This document shows positions 53,119 through 62,618 of a stretch of DNA of 64,000 bases, one piece after another. The stretch is from Nitrosomonadales bacterium. GTDB taxonomy: Bacteria > Pseudomonadota > Gammaproteobacteria > Burkholderiales > Gallionellaceae. The DNA lies in assembly GCA_016235045.1 (NCBI GenBank), contig JACRME010000001.1:156294-220293 (forward strand), read 5' to 3'. Every line of letters begins with the position of its first letter. Position 1 is the stretch's first letter. The notes beneath the pieces were generated by a model. That model did no database searches. It was not told the origin of the DNA and was given only the letters and a program-made list of their open reading frames with translations. The position numbers and the translations under genes were made by a program.

Positions 53119-54795
53119 TCACCAATACAATTCCGATTCCGCAAGATAGCTACTAGGACCGCTCACACCACCCGCTACCAATACCTTGCCATTGGTCAGC
53201 AAGGTGGCGGTATGAAAATAACTCGGACTTGCCTTAGATCCCGTAGTTGTCCACATTTCTGTATTCGGGTCATAGAGTTCGGCGCTGGAGAGCAATACGC
53301 CGTTAAGTCCCCATACACCATCAACCCCTCCCACCACCATTACCTGACCATTTGGTAGTAGCGTGGCAGTATGCATGTAGCGTACCGTAGTCATACTTCC
53401 CGTGGTCGTCCAAGCACCTGTATCTGGGCTATATAGTTCAGCGACGGCAACTATGGCGTTGCTATTATCCGCACCTCCCGTTACCAACACTCTTCCGTTG
53501 GGCAACAACGTGGCAGTGTGCGCCGCGCGCGCCAGAGTCATATCACCCGTGGCATGCCAAAGTCCTGTGTCTGGGTCAAACAGTTCTGCGGCGCTGGTGT
53601 CAACCGAAGTACCCGCCCCAGCCGCCACCAATACCTTGCCATCAGATAACAGCGTTGCGGTGTGACTGCGACGTGCGTTGGCCATGCTTCCCGTTGCAGT
53701 CCAAGTCCCGGACACTGGATCGTACAGTTCGGCACCAGCAAGCGATGAAAAGGATGGTGCTCCGTCGTACCCGCCCGCCACTAACACCTTGCCATCGGCA
53801 AGCAGCGTTGCCGTGTGATAAGCGCGAGCCGTAGTCATGTTTCCCGTGGCCGTCCAATTCCCGGTTGCGGGATCGTACAATTCCGTACTGGCAGTAACGT
53901 TTCCAAGTCCAAAGTCGTATCCACCTACCACCAATACTTTGCCATCGCGTAGCTGCGTAGCTGTTTGATAGGCACGATGTATTGTCATACTTGCAGCGGC
54001 CGACCAAGTGCCAAGGGTTGAGTCATATAGCTCCACATTTCCCGAAAAGTCGCCACTAGTAACCAAAACGTTGCCGTCCTTCAATAGTGTAGCGGTGTGA
54101 TTGGAATGTGCCGTAGCCATAGTACCCGTAGGTGAAAACGCACCGACAATGACGGGGCCGCAAATCACATTTACGTTGGTAATATTTGTTTCTGTTACCG
54201 TCCCTGCACCGTAAGTCACCGTACAGGGCTGACCAGCAGGTGGGGTAAGAAGGGTAACTTTATAGGCGGAGGCTTTTGCAACCCCGGTTGCAAAGACGAA
54301 AGAACCGTTTGCAGACAGGGTGAGGTCATCGCTTCCATTGTTTTGCAGTACAAGGCTCGCACCAGAAGCCAAACCGCTCACTGCTCCACCGATCGTAGCC
54401 ATCATGGTAACGGTGACGGTATAGGTTACGTTTGAACCATCCTCAGCAGAGACGATGTAACTTATCTGACTAGTGAAATCGTTCGCAGTCACACCAGTGA
54501 TTTGAGTTGCACCGCCGACTTTGACGACCATCCCTGTAGTAGTGAAGTCCGCAATCAGAGAAGAAATATTCGTGCCGCCCGGCACGATAACGGTAATGGT
54601 TTTGTTTATTTCATCAATCGCACCAACCGCGCCAGCTAGCGAATACGCTGTGATAGATTTTGAAGATGATGGGGGCGTGTTACCACCACCAGAACCACTC
54701 GCACCGTTGGCCCTGCCACTTCCACCTCCACATCCGCAAACAGAGAGAATTATCGAAACCAGGAGTAATGCAGAAAGATTTAGGTAGTTTTTCAT
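53119..54795 (-). CDS. Kelch-repeat lipoprotein
   Basis: 558 residues, ATG at 54795. A lipoprotein signal ends in SVCGC, followed by Gly/Ser. A Cadherin-like/Ig segment (about 45-130), one IGGAVSGL domain like the two in the lipoprotein at 22.5 kb (about 133-213), then six kelch repeats of the type ATLLxxGKVLV.GG..........AELYDP.TG.W..TG.M (about 225-555). The kelch blades would close a propeller. Probably a surface-exposed adhesion or binding protein. The coding DNA is itself repetitive. Confidence 0.85.
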   Translation of the reverse strand: MKNYLNLSALLLVSIILSVCGCGGGSGRANGASGSGGGNTPPSSSKSITAYSLAGAVGAIDEINKTITVIVPGGTNISSLIADFTTTGMVVKVGGATQITGVTANDFTSQISYIVSAEDGSNVTYTVTVTMMATIGGAVSGLASGASLVLQNNGSDDLTLSANGSFVFATGVAKASAYKVTLLTPPAGQPCTVTYGAGTVTETNITNVNVICGPVIVGAFSPTGTMATAHSNHTATLLKDGNVLVTSGDFSGNVELYDSTLGTWSAAASMTIHRAYQTATQLRDGKVLVVGGYDFGLGNVTASTELYDPATGNWTATGNMTTARAYHTATLLADGKVLVAGGYDGAPSFSSLAGAELYDPVSGTWTATGSMANARRSHTATLLSDGKVLVAAGAGTSVDTSAAELFDPDTGLWHATGDMTLARAAHTATLLPNGRVLVTGGADNSNAIVAVAELYSPDTGAWTTTGSMTTVRYMHTATLLPNGQVMVVGGVDGVWGLNGVLLSSAELYDPNTEMWTTTGSKASPSYFHTATLLTNGKVLVAGGVSGPSSYLAESELYW

Positions 54796-55134
54796 CACAG
54801 CTTTTCAATAGTACTTGTGGTTAAGAACGTTGGCGCGACTATCTAACTCAACTTAATCAGCACCAACAATATATTGCGATGCTGAACATCCATTTTGTTT
54901 CCAGTTTGTATGGTAACCGTGGTCTGTCCCCTATTATTACGGAGACCGATCTGCGCTCGGTGTTTTTCACCTCAAAAACTATTCCGATGCTGTCCCAATA
55001 GTTAATGTTGTATTGCAAGACCTGACCCCGCCGATGCGCCCCAGCAGAGACTAAAGAAAAATGGGGCGGATTTATTTTCAACTAAAGCAAATAAATCTGT
55101 CCTCATTTTTACCGATTTCCAAATCTCCTACACC
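54796..55134. other. Gene-free stretch with dispersed-repeat fragments
   Basis: About 340 bp between the kelch gene and higA. No credible gene; a 74-codon open frame on the minus strand has no ribosome-binding site. It holds CGTGGTCTGTCCCC (next entry) and a run GACCTGACCCC near 55018. The AT-rich part presumably holds the kelch promoter. Confidence 0.6.
54917..54930. repeat. CGTGGTCTGTCCCC dispersed repeat, copy 1
   Basis: CGTGGTCTGTCCCC is followed by TATTATTACGG. The same 14-mer occurs on the minus strand at 58705-58718, where it encodes the end of a protein. Such TGTCTGTCCCC-type tails are widely scattered near toxin-antitoxin genes. Confidence 0.65.
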
Positions 55135-55443
55135 TCAAGCCGCCAACGGTTCAAAACGATGAATCTGCGCCAGCACGCCGGTCAATTCCTTTGCAGCTTC
55201 CTCGGTATCGTAATCCGCCTGCAAGCCCAGCCAGAAACCACTCGACGTGCCGAAGAACGCGGCAAAACGCAACGCCGTATCCGCCGTGATCGAACGCTTG
55301 CCAGAGCAGATCGCCGAGATGCGCGCTTCGGTCACCCCGATCTCTTTTGCCAGACGATATTGGGTAACGCCCAGCGGGATCAGGAATTCTTCCCGCAGCA
55401 CTTCGCCGGGATGGATGTTGCGTAGCTTGGTTGTTTTGCTCAT
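55135..55443 (-). CDS. higA: HigA-family antitoxin
   Basis: 102 residues with an XRE-type helix-turn-helix (VTQYRLAKEIGVTEARISAICSGKRSI, about 27-53) and IHPGEVLREEFLIPLG, the hallmark opening of HigA. It neutralises HigB and represses the operon. The gene follows higB by 12 bp in transcription order (higB first), which is the usual reversed order of hig loci. Confidence 0.93.
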   Translation of the reverse strand: MSKTTKLRNIHPGEVLREEFLIPLGVTQYRLAKEIGVTEARISAICSGKRSITADTALRFAAFFGTSSGFWLGLQADYDTEEAAKELTGVLAQIHRFEPLAA

Positions 55444-55455
55444 AGCCTTTACTCC

Positions 55456-55737
55456 TCAGTGATAGTCGCAAATTTCCACGCGACTTACTTGCCCTTCATT
55501 CCATTCAAAGCACACGCGCCATTGATCGTTGATGCGAATACTCCACTGACCGGCGCGGTCGCCCTTCAATGCCTCCAGCCGATTGTTCGGAGGGATACGC
55601 AAATCCTCGATGCGCTGCGCGTTGTGCAACATACGCAATTTGCGCCGCGCCACGTCCTGAATCTGGTTAGGCAAACGGCGAGAAAACTCACCGCGCCAGA
55701 CCTTAAGGGTTTCTTCGTCGTGGAAATCCGTAATCAT
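55456..55737 (-). CDS. higB: HigB-family mRNA-interferase toxin
   Basis: 93 residues. FHDEETLKVWRGEFSRRLP, then ARRKLRMLHNAQRIEDLRIPPNNRLEALKGDRAGQWSIRINDQWRVCFEW fit the RelE/HigB fold, with the catalytic basic residues in the R-rich C-terminal part (RINDQWRVCF). It cleaves mRNA on the ribosome. ATG at 55737 is preferred over a TTG three codons upstream. First gene of the operon. Confidence 0.93.
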   Translation of the reverse strand: MITDFHDEETLKVWRGEFSRRLPNQIQDVARRKLRMLHNAQRIEDLRIPPNNRLEALKGDRAGQWSIRINDQWRVCFEWNEGQVSRVEICDYH

Positions 55738-55848
55738 GGGATGCAATACTCTCGCTGCGCGACAGTATTGTCAAGTGGCTTTGGATAGGTGGGTTTAAGG
55801 GCTAGGGAAACCGTGGGCTATCCCTGAGGTTTCTCATGCAGCGCCACC

Positions 55849-56547
55849 CTATTGCGACACAAACACCAGCCCCCGCGCCTTGTTGCTGGTGGTATCCAGC
55901 GTGTCTATCGCCTTGCGCAGCGTATGGATAGTGACCCACTCCGGGGCGTACATATACTTCGACACATCGAGAATCAACGCACGATCCGATTGCGCATCAT
56001 AGGCCGCCAACACCGACCAATGCCCCCCGCCTTCCTGCCCCAACGACTCGCGCAAAAAGTTCACCAGCACAAACTGCCCGTCATCGCCCATCGCCTTCTG
56101 CACCAGCATACGCAGTGCAGATTCATCCACGCTATCGCCCGCAACAGTCGTCGCCTTGACGCCATGCCGCATCAGCGTCTTCACCATCTCATCGCGGGTC
56201 ATGCCCTGATTGCGCACCGTCTGCGGACTGATGACCTTCACCACCGCCGGCGTAAAGAAATTGCTTTGCGTGAAATAGGCATGCGGCGCATAGATGGGAT
56301 CGACCGGCTTCTTGATCGACATCGCATTCAACACCGTCACCGCGCTGGCCACACCGCAATAGGTCTGGTTCACCTGCTCCGTGAACCAGGGAATGAGCTG
56401 CCAGTAATCTTCATCGGGCGCTATCCTGGCACGCAACGCCTTGCCCGCATCCGAGTTCCAGTAGATCACCTCGGGCTCTGCCGCAGCCACAGTGAGTGGG
56501 AGCGCAGCAAGCAGCACGAGAAAGAGGAAGGAGATTGAAATTTTCAT
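55849..56547 (-). CDS. Exported phytochelatin-synthase-like cysteine protease
   Basis: 232 residues. A signal peptide (MKISISFLFLVLLAALPLTVAAA) is followed by the PCS domain. The catalytic triad is visible: C64 (QTYCGVASAV), H176 (GGHWSVL) and D194 (LDVSKYMY). These positions match the spacing of the Nostoc enzyme. Bacterial members usually hydrolyse glutathione or gamma-glutamylcysteine rather than making phytochelatin. It could cut glutathione in the periplasm or act on metal-thiol complexes. In a cluster with HigBA and two unknown genes. Confidence 0.88.
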   Translation of the reverse strand: MKISISFLFLVLLAALPLTVAAAEPEVIYWNSDAGKALRARIAPDEDYWQLIPWFTEQVNQTYCGVASAVTVLNAMSIKKPVDPIYAPHAYFTQSNFFTPAVVKVISPQTVRNQGMTRDEMVKTLMRHGVKATTVAGDSVDESALRMLVQKAMGDDGQFVLVNFLRESLGQEGGGHWSVLAAYDAQSDRALILDVSKYMYAPEWVTIHTLRKAIDTLDTTSNKARGLVFVSQ

Positions 56548-56595
56548 TCTGGTTCTTTAACAAATTATTGCTATTGGCCCCTTTAATTCGCTCGA

Positions 56596-57825
56596 TCAGC
56601 TCTCATTCGCTTCCTCATCGACTATCCTGAGCAGTACCTCGATGCAGAGAGTACCAGCCTTGATAGATTTCTTCGCGCGCTCTATCAAGTAGTAATCGAA
56701 TGCCATCATCGGTGTCGTCGTTGTACCGCGCGCTGCGATCATCTCAGCAGCCTGTACGATCCGAAGTAACTCGGCAATATCCAACAAATGGATAAACCCA
56801 CCTGCATCCCTCAAAAACTCCTGAATTAACTCAGAGCCATAGTTCTCTTGATCCTGAATCAAATCCAAATCGGGAATAAGTACAATTCCGTGGATAGGCT
56901 GTAATCGCTCGATATCTAGCACCACACCAGCCTTACTTTTCACAGGCGTGCCGTCCTTCAATCGCCGAATACCGCCGCGAAGCTGACTAATTGCTTTCTT
57001 GATGTGACCAGACACATCGTGTGCAAGCTTCTTTCGGCTTGGTAGTGGATTACGCTCAAAGACCATGAGCGTCTTCGATTCGATCAAAATAGAGCCGTAT
57101 TGGTAACTAAGAAGAACGTCAGTCAGCTCTCGAAAGCCGGGGCCTTTCGGAATCTCTGGGCCGTGATGAACACCAAGTGGATGCAAATTGTCAGTTAGCC
57201 AAATAGCTAGTTGCTCCTGCTGTCCACCTTCGTCACGATTGAAAATATCAACGACATTGCTCGAAGCATGGCTGGTGATGAAGCGATTATGAATGGGTTG
57301 CCATACGGTCGTGGTTGGCAGGTCGATTACGACCATATCGGCATCCCATGTTGCCTCACTATGGAAGCGATCAAGAACCGCCGATGCTTCACTCTTTAGC
57401 GCAACGTGATCAGCGGGCCCCGTAGCGGTCGCCGCGATTATCTCGCGCAGTTTCGTTCCGGCAGCTATCGGAAATGACGTCCAAGCCACGTTTACTGCTA
57501 GTTCATTAAACAAAAAAACTTGACAGTCTTCTCCCTGAACTAAAGCGTTGAGTGCCGCCTTCTCATCATCGCGCTCTAAAATTGACCAAAGGATAGCCGG
57601 CGCTTCTTCATCGTCGATAACTTTTAGCGCGTAAAGCAGGCGATCACCCAATCGCGAAAAGGCAAGCTGCATCTGGACGCCCTGCACTATGTACTTCAGC
57701 AAAAGCGTACTGGCTTTGACCAAGAATGTTGGCTCAGCCCCTTCCCGCCCCTCGGCGTAATCGAAACGAATCAGCTGTGGGGTCGCAAGGAATTCTGATC
57801 GATAGTGTGCAGCTAATATGTGCAT
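56596..57825 (-). CDS. Uncharacterised protein, possible PD-(D/E)XK nuclease
   Basis: 409 residues, no signal or membrane segment. The region FRELTDVLLSYQYGSILIESKTLMVFERN (about 232-260) contains D...IESK, matching a PD-(D/E)XK active site on adjacent beta strands, with an upstream acidic residue. Flanked by helical N- and C-terminal regions (SGHIKKAISQLRGGIRRLKDGTPVKSK). Nuclease function is a hypothesis from this motif alone. The 52-bp gap to the next gene suggests one operon with the membrane helical protein. Confidence 0.6.
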   Translation of the reverse strand: MHILAAHYRSEFLATPQLIRFDYAEGREGAEPTFLVKASTLLLKYIVQGVQMQLAFSRLGDRLLYALKVIDDEEAPAILWSILERDDEKAALNALVQGEDCQVFLFNELAVNVAWTSFPIAAGTKLREIIAATATGPADHVALKSEASAVLDRFHSEATWDADMVVIDLPTTTVWQPIHNRFITSHASSNVVDIFNRDEGGQQEQLAIWLTDNLHPLGVHHGPEIPKGPGFRELTDVLLSYQYGSILIESKTLMVFERNPLPSRKKLAHDVSGHIKKAISQLRGGIRRLKDGTPVKSKAGVVLDIERLQPIHGIVLIPDLDLIQDQENYGSELIQEFLRDAGGFIHLLDIAELLRIVQAAEMIAARGTTTTPMMAFDYYLIERAKKSIKAGTLCIEVLLRIVDEEANES

Positions 57826-57877
57826 TGCCTATAACTTTGAGCGCGCAGGCTGCCCCCAATTAGTTTCATACGTCTAA

Positions 57878-58615
57878 TTACTCTAATGGCCGCAGAGTCT
57901 CATAGAATGTCGAACAGACATTCTGTCCGAAAGAAGAATTGATTTCCTCGCACAAAGAAAGCCAGCCACTCACCGCTCGATTGTGATCGTCGCGGACATG
58001 ATTCCAGCTTTGCTTAATTTCTCGAAGTGTAGATTCATTAACTTGGTTATCTTTATCTCTTAGCAAGTTTTCGAATTGAGCGTATGCATCTCGACATAAT
58101 GAAATGTATTGCTGAACCCAAGCTGCGCTTTCTGCGACAGTGGCTTGAAAATCTGCATTCTTTGCAGAGGCAATAGTTTTATTCAGATGTTCATGCCACG
58201 TTGATATAGCATTGAAATGAGAATGATTCGGACGAATATGTTTCTGCGTTTCAATTCTCGTTGCGTTTTGCCAGACACCCCATAAATTATCTGAGCGCCG
58301 CGTATCCACCATTGGTTGGAATTTGCGGAAAGCCTCAACTATTTCCAAAAGGTAGCCTTTTTCTAATCGAGAGCGCTTTACCCAAGCATTCAACCTCCTT
58401 AAATTTCGAGCTATAACTGGCACAACAAGGAAAACGGCCACGATAACAACATATACGCCTATCGCCCAACCACCCCACACTGGCAAAGCGCTTTGAGTAA
58501 AGAATGTCAGAATTGCAATAAGCAGCGTACCAAGAGGAACGATGTACTCTTTAACAATGGACGTTTTCTTGCTTTCTACTTCTTTCGGTTGTCCGTACAT
58601 TAGCCATTTATCCAT
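57878..58615 (-). CDS. Membrane protein with helical cytosolic domain
   Basis: 245 residues. Two membrane helices (about 26-45 and 48-68, YIVPLGTLLIAILTFF and WAIGVYVVIVAVFLVV), then about 175 residues of predicted helices with Trp/His (VWQNATRIETQKHIRPNHSHFNAISTWHEHLNKTIA). The DNA looks less GC-rich than that of the housekeeping genes. No family recognised. Upstream partner of the nuclease-like gene; the pair resembles membrane-effector modules of defence systems, but only by layout. Confidence 0.6.
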   Translation of the reverse strand: MDKWLMYGQPKEVESKKTSIVKEYIVPLGTLLIAILTFFTQSALPVWGGWAIGVYVVIVAVFLVVPVIARNLRRLNAWVKRSRLEKGYLLEIVEAFRKFQPMVDTRRSDNLWGVWQNATRIETQKHIRPNHSHFNAISTWHEHLNKTIASAKNADFQATVAESAAWVQQYISLCRDAYAQFENLLRDKDNQVNESTLREIKQSWNHVRDDHNRAVSGWLSLCEEINSSFGQNVCSTFYETLRPLE

Positions 58616-58698
58616 TTGTCAAAATATCCCCATACTTGAAAGCTACGACTATAAACAGTGCGCCCCCAATTATTTATTTCATAACTGTTTTTGTAAAA

Positions 58699-59022
58699 CT
58701 AAACGGGGACAGACCACGTTTTATTTTCCCCAACCTCTTCATGCACCCACAGCGGATCAAGATCAGCACCATTTGGCCAAGTGAGCGCGCCTAGTTCGAT
58801 ACTGACTTGCTGAAACAACTGAGCATCCTTGAGCGCGGCGAAGATACCTGCATTTGCGCTGCTTACCAGCGCCGACATATCAACGATGCCGCTCGTACCA
58901 TCGTTGCAGGTTATTGAAAGTCGATAGCCCGGCTGCACGTTGACCGCGCGCACGCGCCAAGGCGCGGCGGGTGTCACTCCAGCGGGGTGATGTTCTTGGG
59001 TAACTGTTTCGATTGGCATCAT
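58699..59022 (-). CDS. DUF2442-domain protein downstream of VapBC
   Basis: 107 residues. RLSITCNDGTSGIVDMSALV ... IFAALKDAQLFQQVSIELGALTWPNGADLDPLWVHEEV is the DUF2442 core, a small beta protein often found beside TA systems. The start ATG overlaps the vapC stop by one base (TGATG), so it is translated from the same mRNA. The last residues (TWSVPV) come from a dispersed CGTGGTCTGTCCCC repeat. It might modulate VapBC or act as an independent DNA or toxin-binding protein. Confidence 0.82.
   Translation of the reverse strand: MMPIETVTQEHHPAGVTPAAPWRVRAVNVQPGYRLSITCNDGTSGIVDMSALVSSANAGIFAALKDAQLFQQVSIELGALTWPNGADLDPLWVHEEVGENKTWSVPV
58705..58718. repeat. Dispersed CGTGGTCTGTCCCC repeat, copy 2
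   Basis: CGTGGTCTGTCCCC on the minus strand forms the last codons of the DUF2442 gene and leads to its stop. Copy 1 is at 54917-54930. Confidence 0.65.
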
Positions 59023-59426
59023 CACGCCGCTTCCCAATCTTCCAGCTTCAACCCGGCAATACGCGAAAATTCGCCAGTGTTATGCGTTACCAGAACGCAG
59101 TCATTAGCCAGCGCTATGGCGGCTATCTGCAAATCGTAAGGGCCGATGGGTGTGCCTTTGCGCGCGAGGTCGGCGCGGATTTCGCCTGTGATGCGCGCAG
59201 CCTCGCCATCGAATGGATAGCTATTGAAACTGGCGAACAGTGTAGTGAGCACAGCAAGATTGGCTTCGCGTCTCTCACTCTTGTATGCGCCGTAATACAG
59301 CTCTGCTTTAACCACATCGCATAGCGCAATTTGCGATGGCGAATGCGACGAAAGTTTTGTTTTGGCGATGGAGGGTGACGGATTGAGATGGCGAATCCAG
59401 ACATTGGTATCCGGCAGGTACAGCAT
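59022..59426 (-). CDS. vapC: VapC-family PIN ribonuclease toxin
   Basis: 134 residues of PIN fold. DTNVWIRHLNPSP gives the first acidic pair, IALCDVVKAELYYGAYKS the second (E), and PIGPYDLQIAAIALANDCVLVTHNTGEFSRI the later aspartates. It cleaves tRNA or rRNA in a magnesium-dependent way. The ATG overlaps the vapB stop by one base (TAATG). Confidence 0.95.
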   Translation of the reverse strand: MLYLPDTNVWIRHLNPSPSIAKTKLSSHSPSQIALCDVVKAELYYGAYKSERREANLAVLTTLFASFNSYPFDGEAARITGEIRADLARKGTPIGPYDLQIAAIALANDCVLVTHNTGEFSRIAGLKLEDWEAA

Positions 59427-59665
59427 TATTCCAATTCCCGCCGTTTCTCATACTCGCCCTGCGGCTCGCGAACCAGATGCTCGCCTTGCCAAGCCCCTGC
59501 TGTTTTTGCCCACACATTCGCTATCGCATCTTGGCTGATGCTTTTTGACTCGCTGGTTTCTTCCAGCAGGATGACGCGCACAGGCTTGCCGTTCCAGTCT
59601 TGGAACTCACGTGGCAAGTCCACTACGCCATCGTGTGCCTTGCTTACAAATTCGGCTGCTTGCAT
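59426..59665 (-). CDS. vapB: VapB-family antitoxin
   Basis: 79 residues. MQAAEFVSKAHDGVVDLPREFQDWNGKPVRVILLEE looks like an AbrB/VapB-type swapped-hairpin DNA-binding N-terminus, followed by an acidic, flexible C-terminal part that would bind VapC. GGAG precedes the ATG at 59665. It starts a three-gene operon vapB-vapC-DUF2442 with one-base overlaps. Confidence 0.85.
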   Translation of the reverse strand: MQAAEFVSKAHDGVVDLPREFQDWNGKPVRVILLEETSESKSISQDAIANVWAKTAGAWQGEHLVREPQGEYEKRRELE

Positions 59666-59706
59666 GGTCAATCTCCTTTTGTATGGAAGCATTCTAACAA
59701 GCGTAG

Positions 59707-59733
59707 GGCGCAATAACCATCAGGCATTGCGCC
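59707..59733. repeat. GGCGCAAT/ATTGCGCC hairpin repeat
   Basis: GGCGCAAT (59707-59714) pairs with ATTGCGCC (59726-59733) around an 11-base loop. GTAGGGCGCAAT...ATTGCGCC is a short repeat type seen across many proteobacterial genomes. It lies between vapB and ettA. Confidence 0.55.
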
Positions 59734-59761
59734 GAGAGCTTATTGGCATCCTACAAAGCTT

Positions 59762-59797
59762 CCCCCACCCTAGCCCTCCCCCGGAGGGAGAGGGAAC
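59762..59797. repeat. CCCTCCCCC-GGAGGGAGAGGG palindrome
   Basis: CCACCCTAGCCCTCCC pairs with GGAGGGAGAGGG imperfectly just after the ettA stop. A related sequence is inserted inside the P-type ATPase gene at about 63797-63900. It may serve as the ettA terminator hairpin. Confidence 0.55.
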
Positions 59798-59805
59798 AGA
59801 TGCGG

Positions 59806-61476
<1,671 letters not shown>

Positions 61477-61570
61477 TTTATTGCGCTTTCTGAGGTGGGG
61501 TGATGAAGGGGCGTAGCTTACCGGAAAGTGGGGTAAGTAAAAACCGCTAAAAAACGCTGTTCCGTGCTTC

Positions 61571-61600
61571 CGTCATACCGGCGGAGGCCGGTATCCAGCG
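61571..61600. repeat. CGTCATACCGGC-GCCGGTATCCAG palindrome
   Basis: ATACCGGC (61575-61582) and GCCGGTAT (61587-61594) form a perfect 8-bp stem around GGAG within CGTCATACCGG...TATCCAGCG. This GTCATNCCGGC-AA-GCCGGNATCCAG form is a very common intergenic repeat in proteobacteria. Confidence 0.8.
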
Positions 61601-61767
61601 GGTTTATTCAACATGCCTTGGGCTTGGTTCACGCTGCGCGTGAAGTGTTTTTTCAGCTAGATTCCGGCCTGCGCCAGGATCAGAGCAGGATGCTGTTAAC
61701 GATGGTGAAGTAGATGATCTGATCAGATCCTGGACGACGGTGGCGAGCGGGCGGCGGACAAAAACAA

Positions 61768-61793
61768 AAGGCCAAACCTCGCGGCTTGGCCTT
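61768..61793 (-). terminator. Rho-independent terminator
   Basis: AAGGCCAA (61768-61775) pairs with TTGGCCTT (61786-61793). On the minus strand TTTTGTTTTTG follows the stem. It ends the transcript of the gene at 61815-62429. Confidence 0.9.
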
Positions 61794-61814
61794 GATTGAC
61801 TGCGGCGCCCTAGC

Positions 61815-62429
61815 TCAGAGACGCATGTACATGAAAACGCCCAAACCGAGCGACAGGACGCTCAGGGTGATGCCCGCCACGGTGGCATTCGACATGACCC
61901 ATTTATCCATGTCGAAATAGGTCTCGTTCAACGGCTTGGTCTGTTTGCGGAAGGTGAGCCACCTGTCGGTATAGCGCCCGATGGCGGCAAGCTTCTCGGG
62001 ACGGAACAGGATCAACCCGCCCAAGGCAACGCAGATGCCATTCCCGATCAACAGGAACGAATGCGTGTAGTCCGCCAGTATCTCCGTTGTTTCTTTGGAA
62101 AATGCCCCGGCATAGATCGGGAGGAACACGATGTCATCGACGTCCCAGAGCATCAGAACCGAGAGGCCCGCGCCGAAAACGATGGCCGACCCTAGCACCA
62201 TGGGGCGCTTGAGCAGTTCTGGCTCGATGAAGTGAGGCGCGGCGAACGGCTTCATCAACTGCCGCGTCGAAATGCGCGTGTTCATGAAATTGAAGACTCG
62301 CAGCATTCTGGCGTTTCGCGTTGCCAACCCCACGCCAACGATGAACGAAAACACGCTGGCAATGATGAAGAACACGAATACGCAAGCGATGAATACTGGA
62401 TAAGAAACCTGGCTGAGAATGGAATTCAT
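61815..62429 (-). CDS. Uncharacterised four-helix membrane protein
   Basis: 204 residues with about four membrane segments (YPVFIACVFVFFIIASVFSFIVGVGL; MVLGSAIVFGAGLSVLMLW; SFLLIGNGICVALGGLILF; TVAGITLSVLSLGLGVFMYM). Hydrophilic loops contain ARMLRVFNFMNTRISTRQL and RYTDRWLTFRKQTKPLNETYFDMD. No family recognised. GGGGGCATGCC precedes the ATG. A strong terminator follows it. Confidence 0.7.
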   Translation of the reverse strand: MNSILSQVSYPVFIACVFVFFIIASVFSFIVGVGLATRNARMLRVFNFMNTRISTRQLMKPFAAPHFIEPELLKRPMVLGSAIVFGAGLSVLMLWDVDDIVFLPIYAGAFSKETTEILADYTHSFLLIGNGICVALGGLILFRPEKLAAIGRYTDRWLTFRKQTKPLNETYFDMDKWVMSNATVAGITLSVLSLGLGVFMYMRL

Positions 62430-62587
62430 GGCATGCCCCCATCGAATGATTAGTTAACTCTGCATCTAGAGCCTGATGGTCGCCTACTCTTTTTTCTTTG
62501 CAACTCTCCTGAATGAATACTACTCCTTTGCAACCCTAACTTCATCAACAGTTTAGGTAGTTATTCACTGTATTTGCAGTCTCTTGA

Positions 62588-62618
62588 ATTGCATACGATT
62601 CCTGATTGCAAACGATTC
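62588..62618. repeat. Direct repeat ATTGCAxACGATTC
   Basis: ATTGCATACGATTC (62588-62601) and ATTGCAAACGATTC (62605-62618) differ by one base and are separated by three bases. They lie directly after the stop codon of the P-type ATPase gene. Confidence 0.55.

Larger units (their letters stand above)
61477..61814. other. Gene-free stretch with repeat and terminator
   Basis: About 338 bp. It contains the CGTCATACCGG repeat (61571-61600) and the terminator of the gene at 61815. The segment 61640-61740 holds GATCTGATCAGATC-like palindromic sequence but no frame worth calling. Confidence 0.6.

Noticed and set aside
53119..54200. Tandem DNA repeats in the kelch gene as a mobile element
   Set aside because: They follow the protein repeat phase and are explained by kelch blade duplication.
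54857..55081. 74-codon minus-strand frame between the kelch gene and higA
   Set aside because: Crosses a dispersed repeat and has no ribosome-binding site or family.
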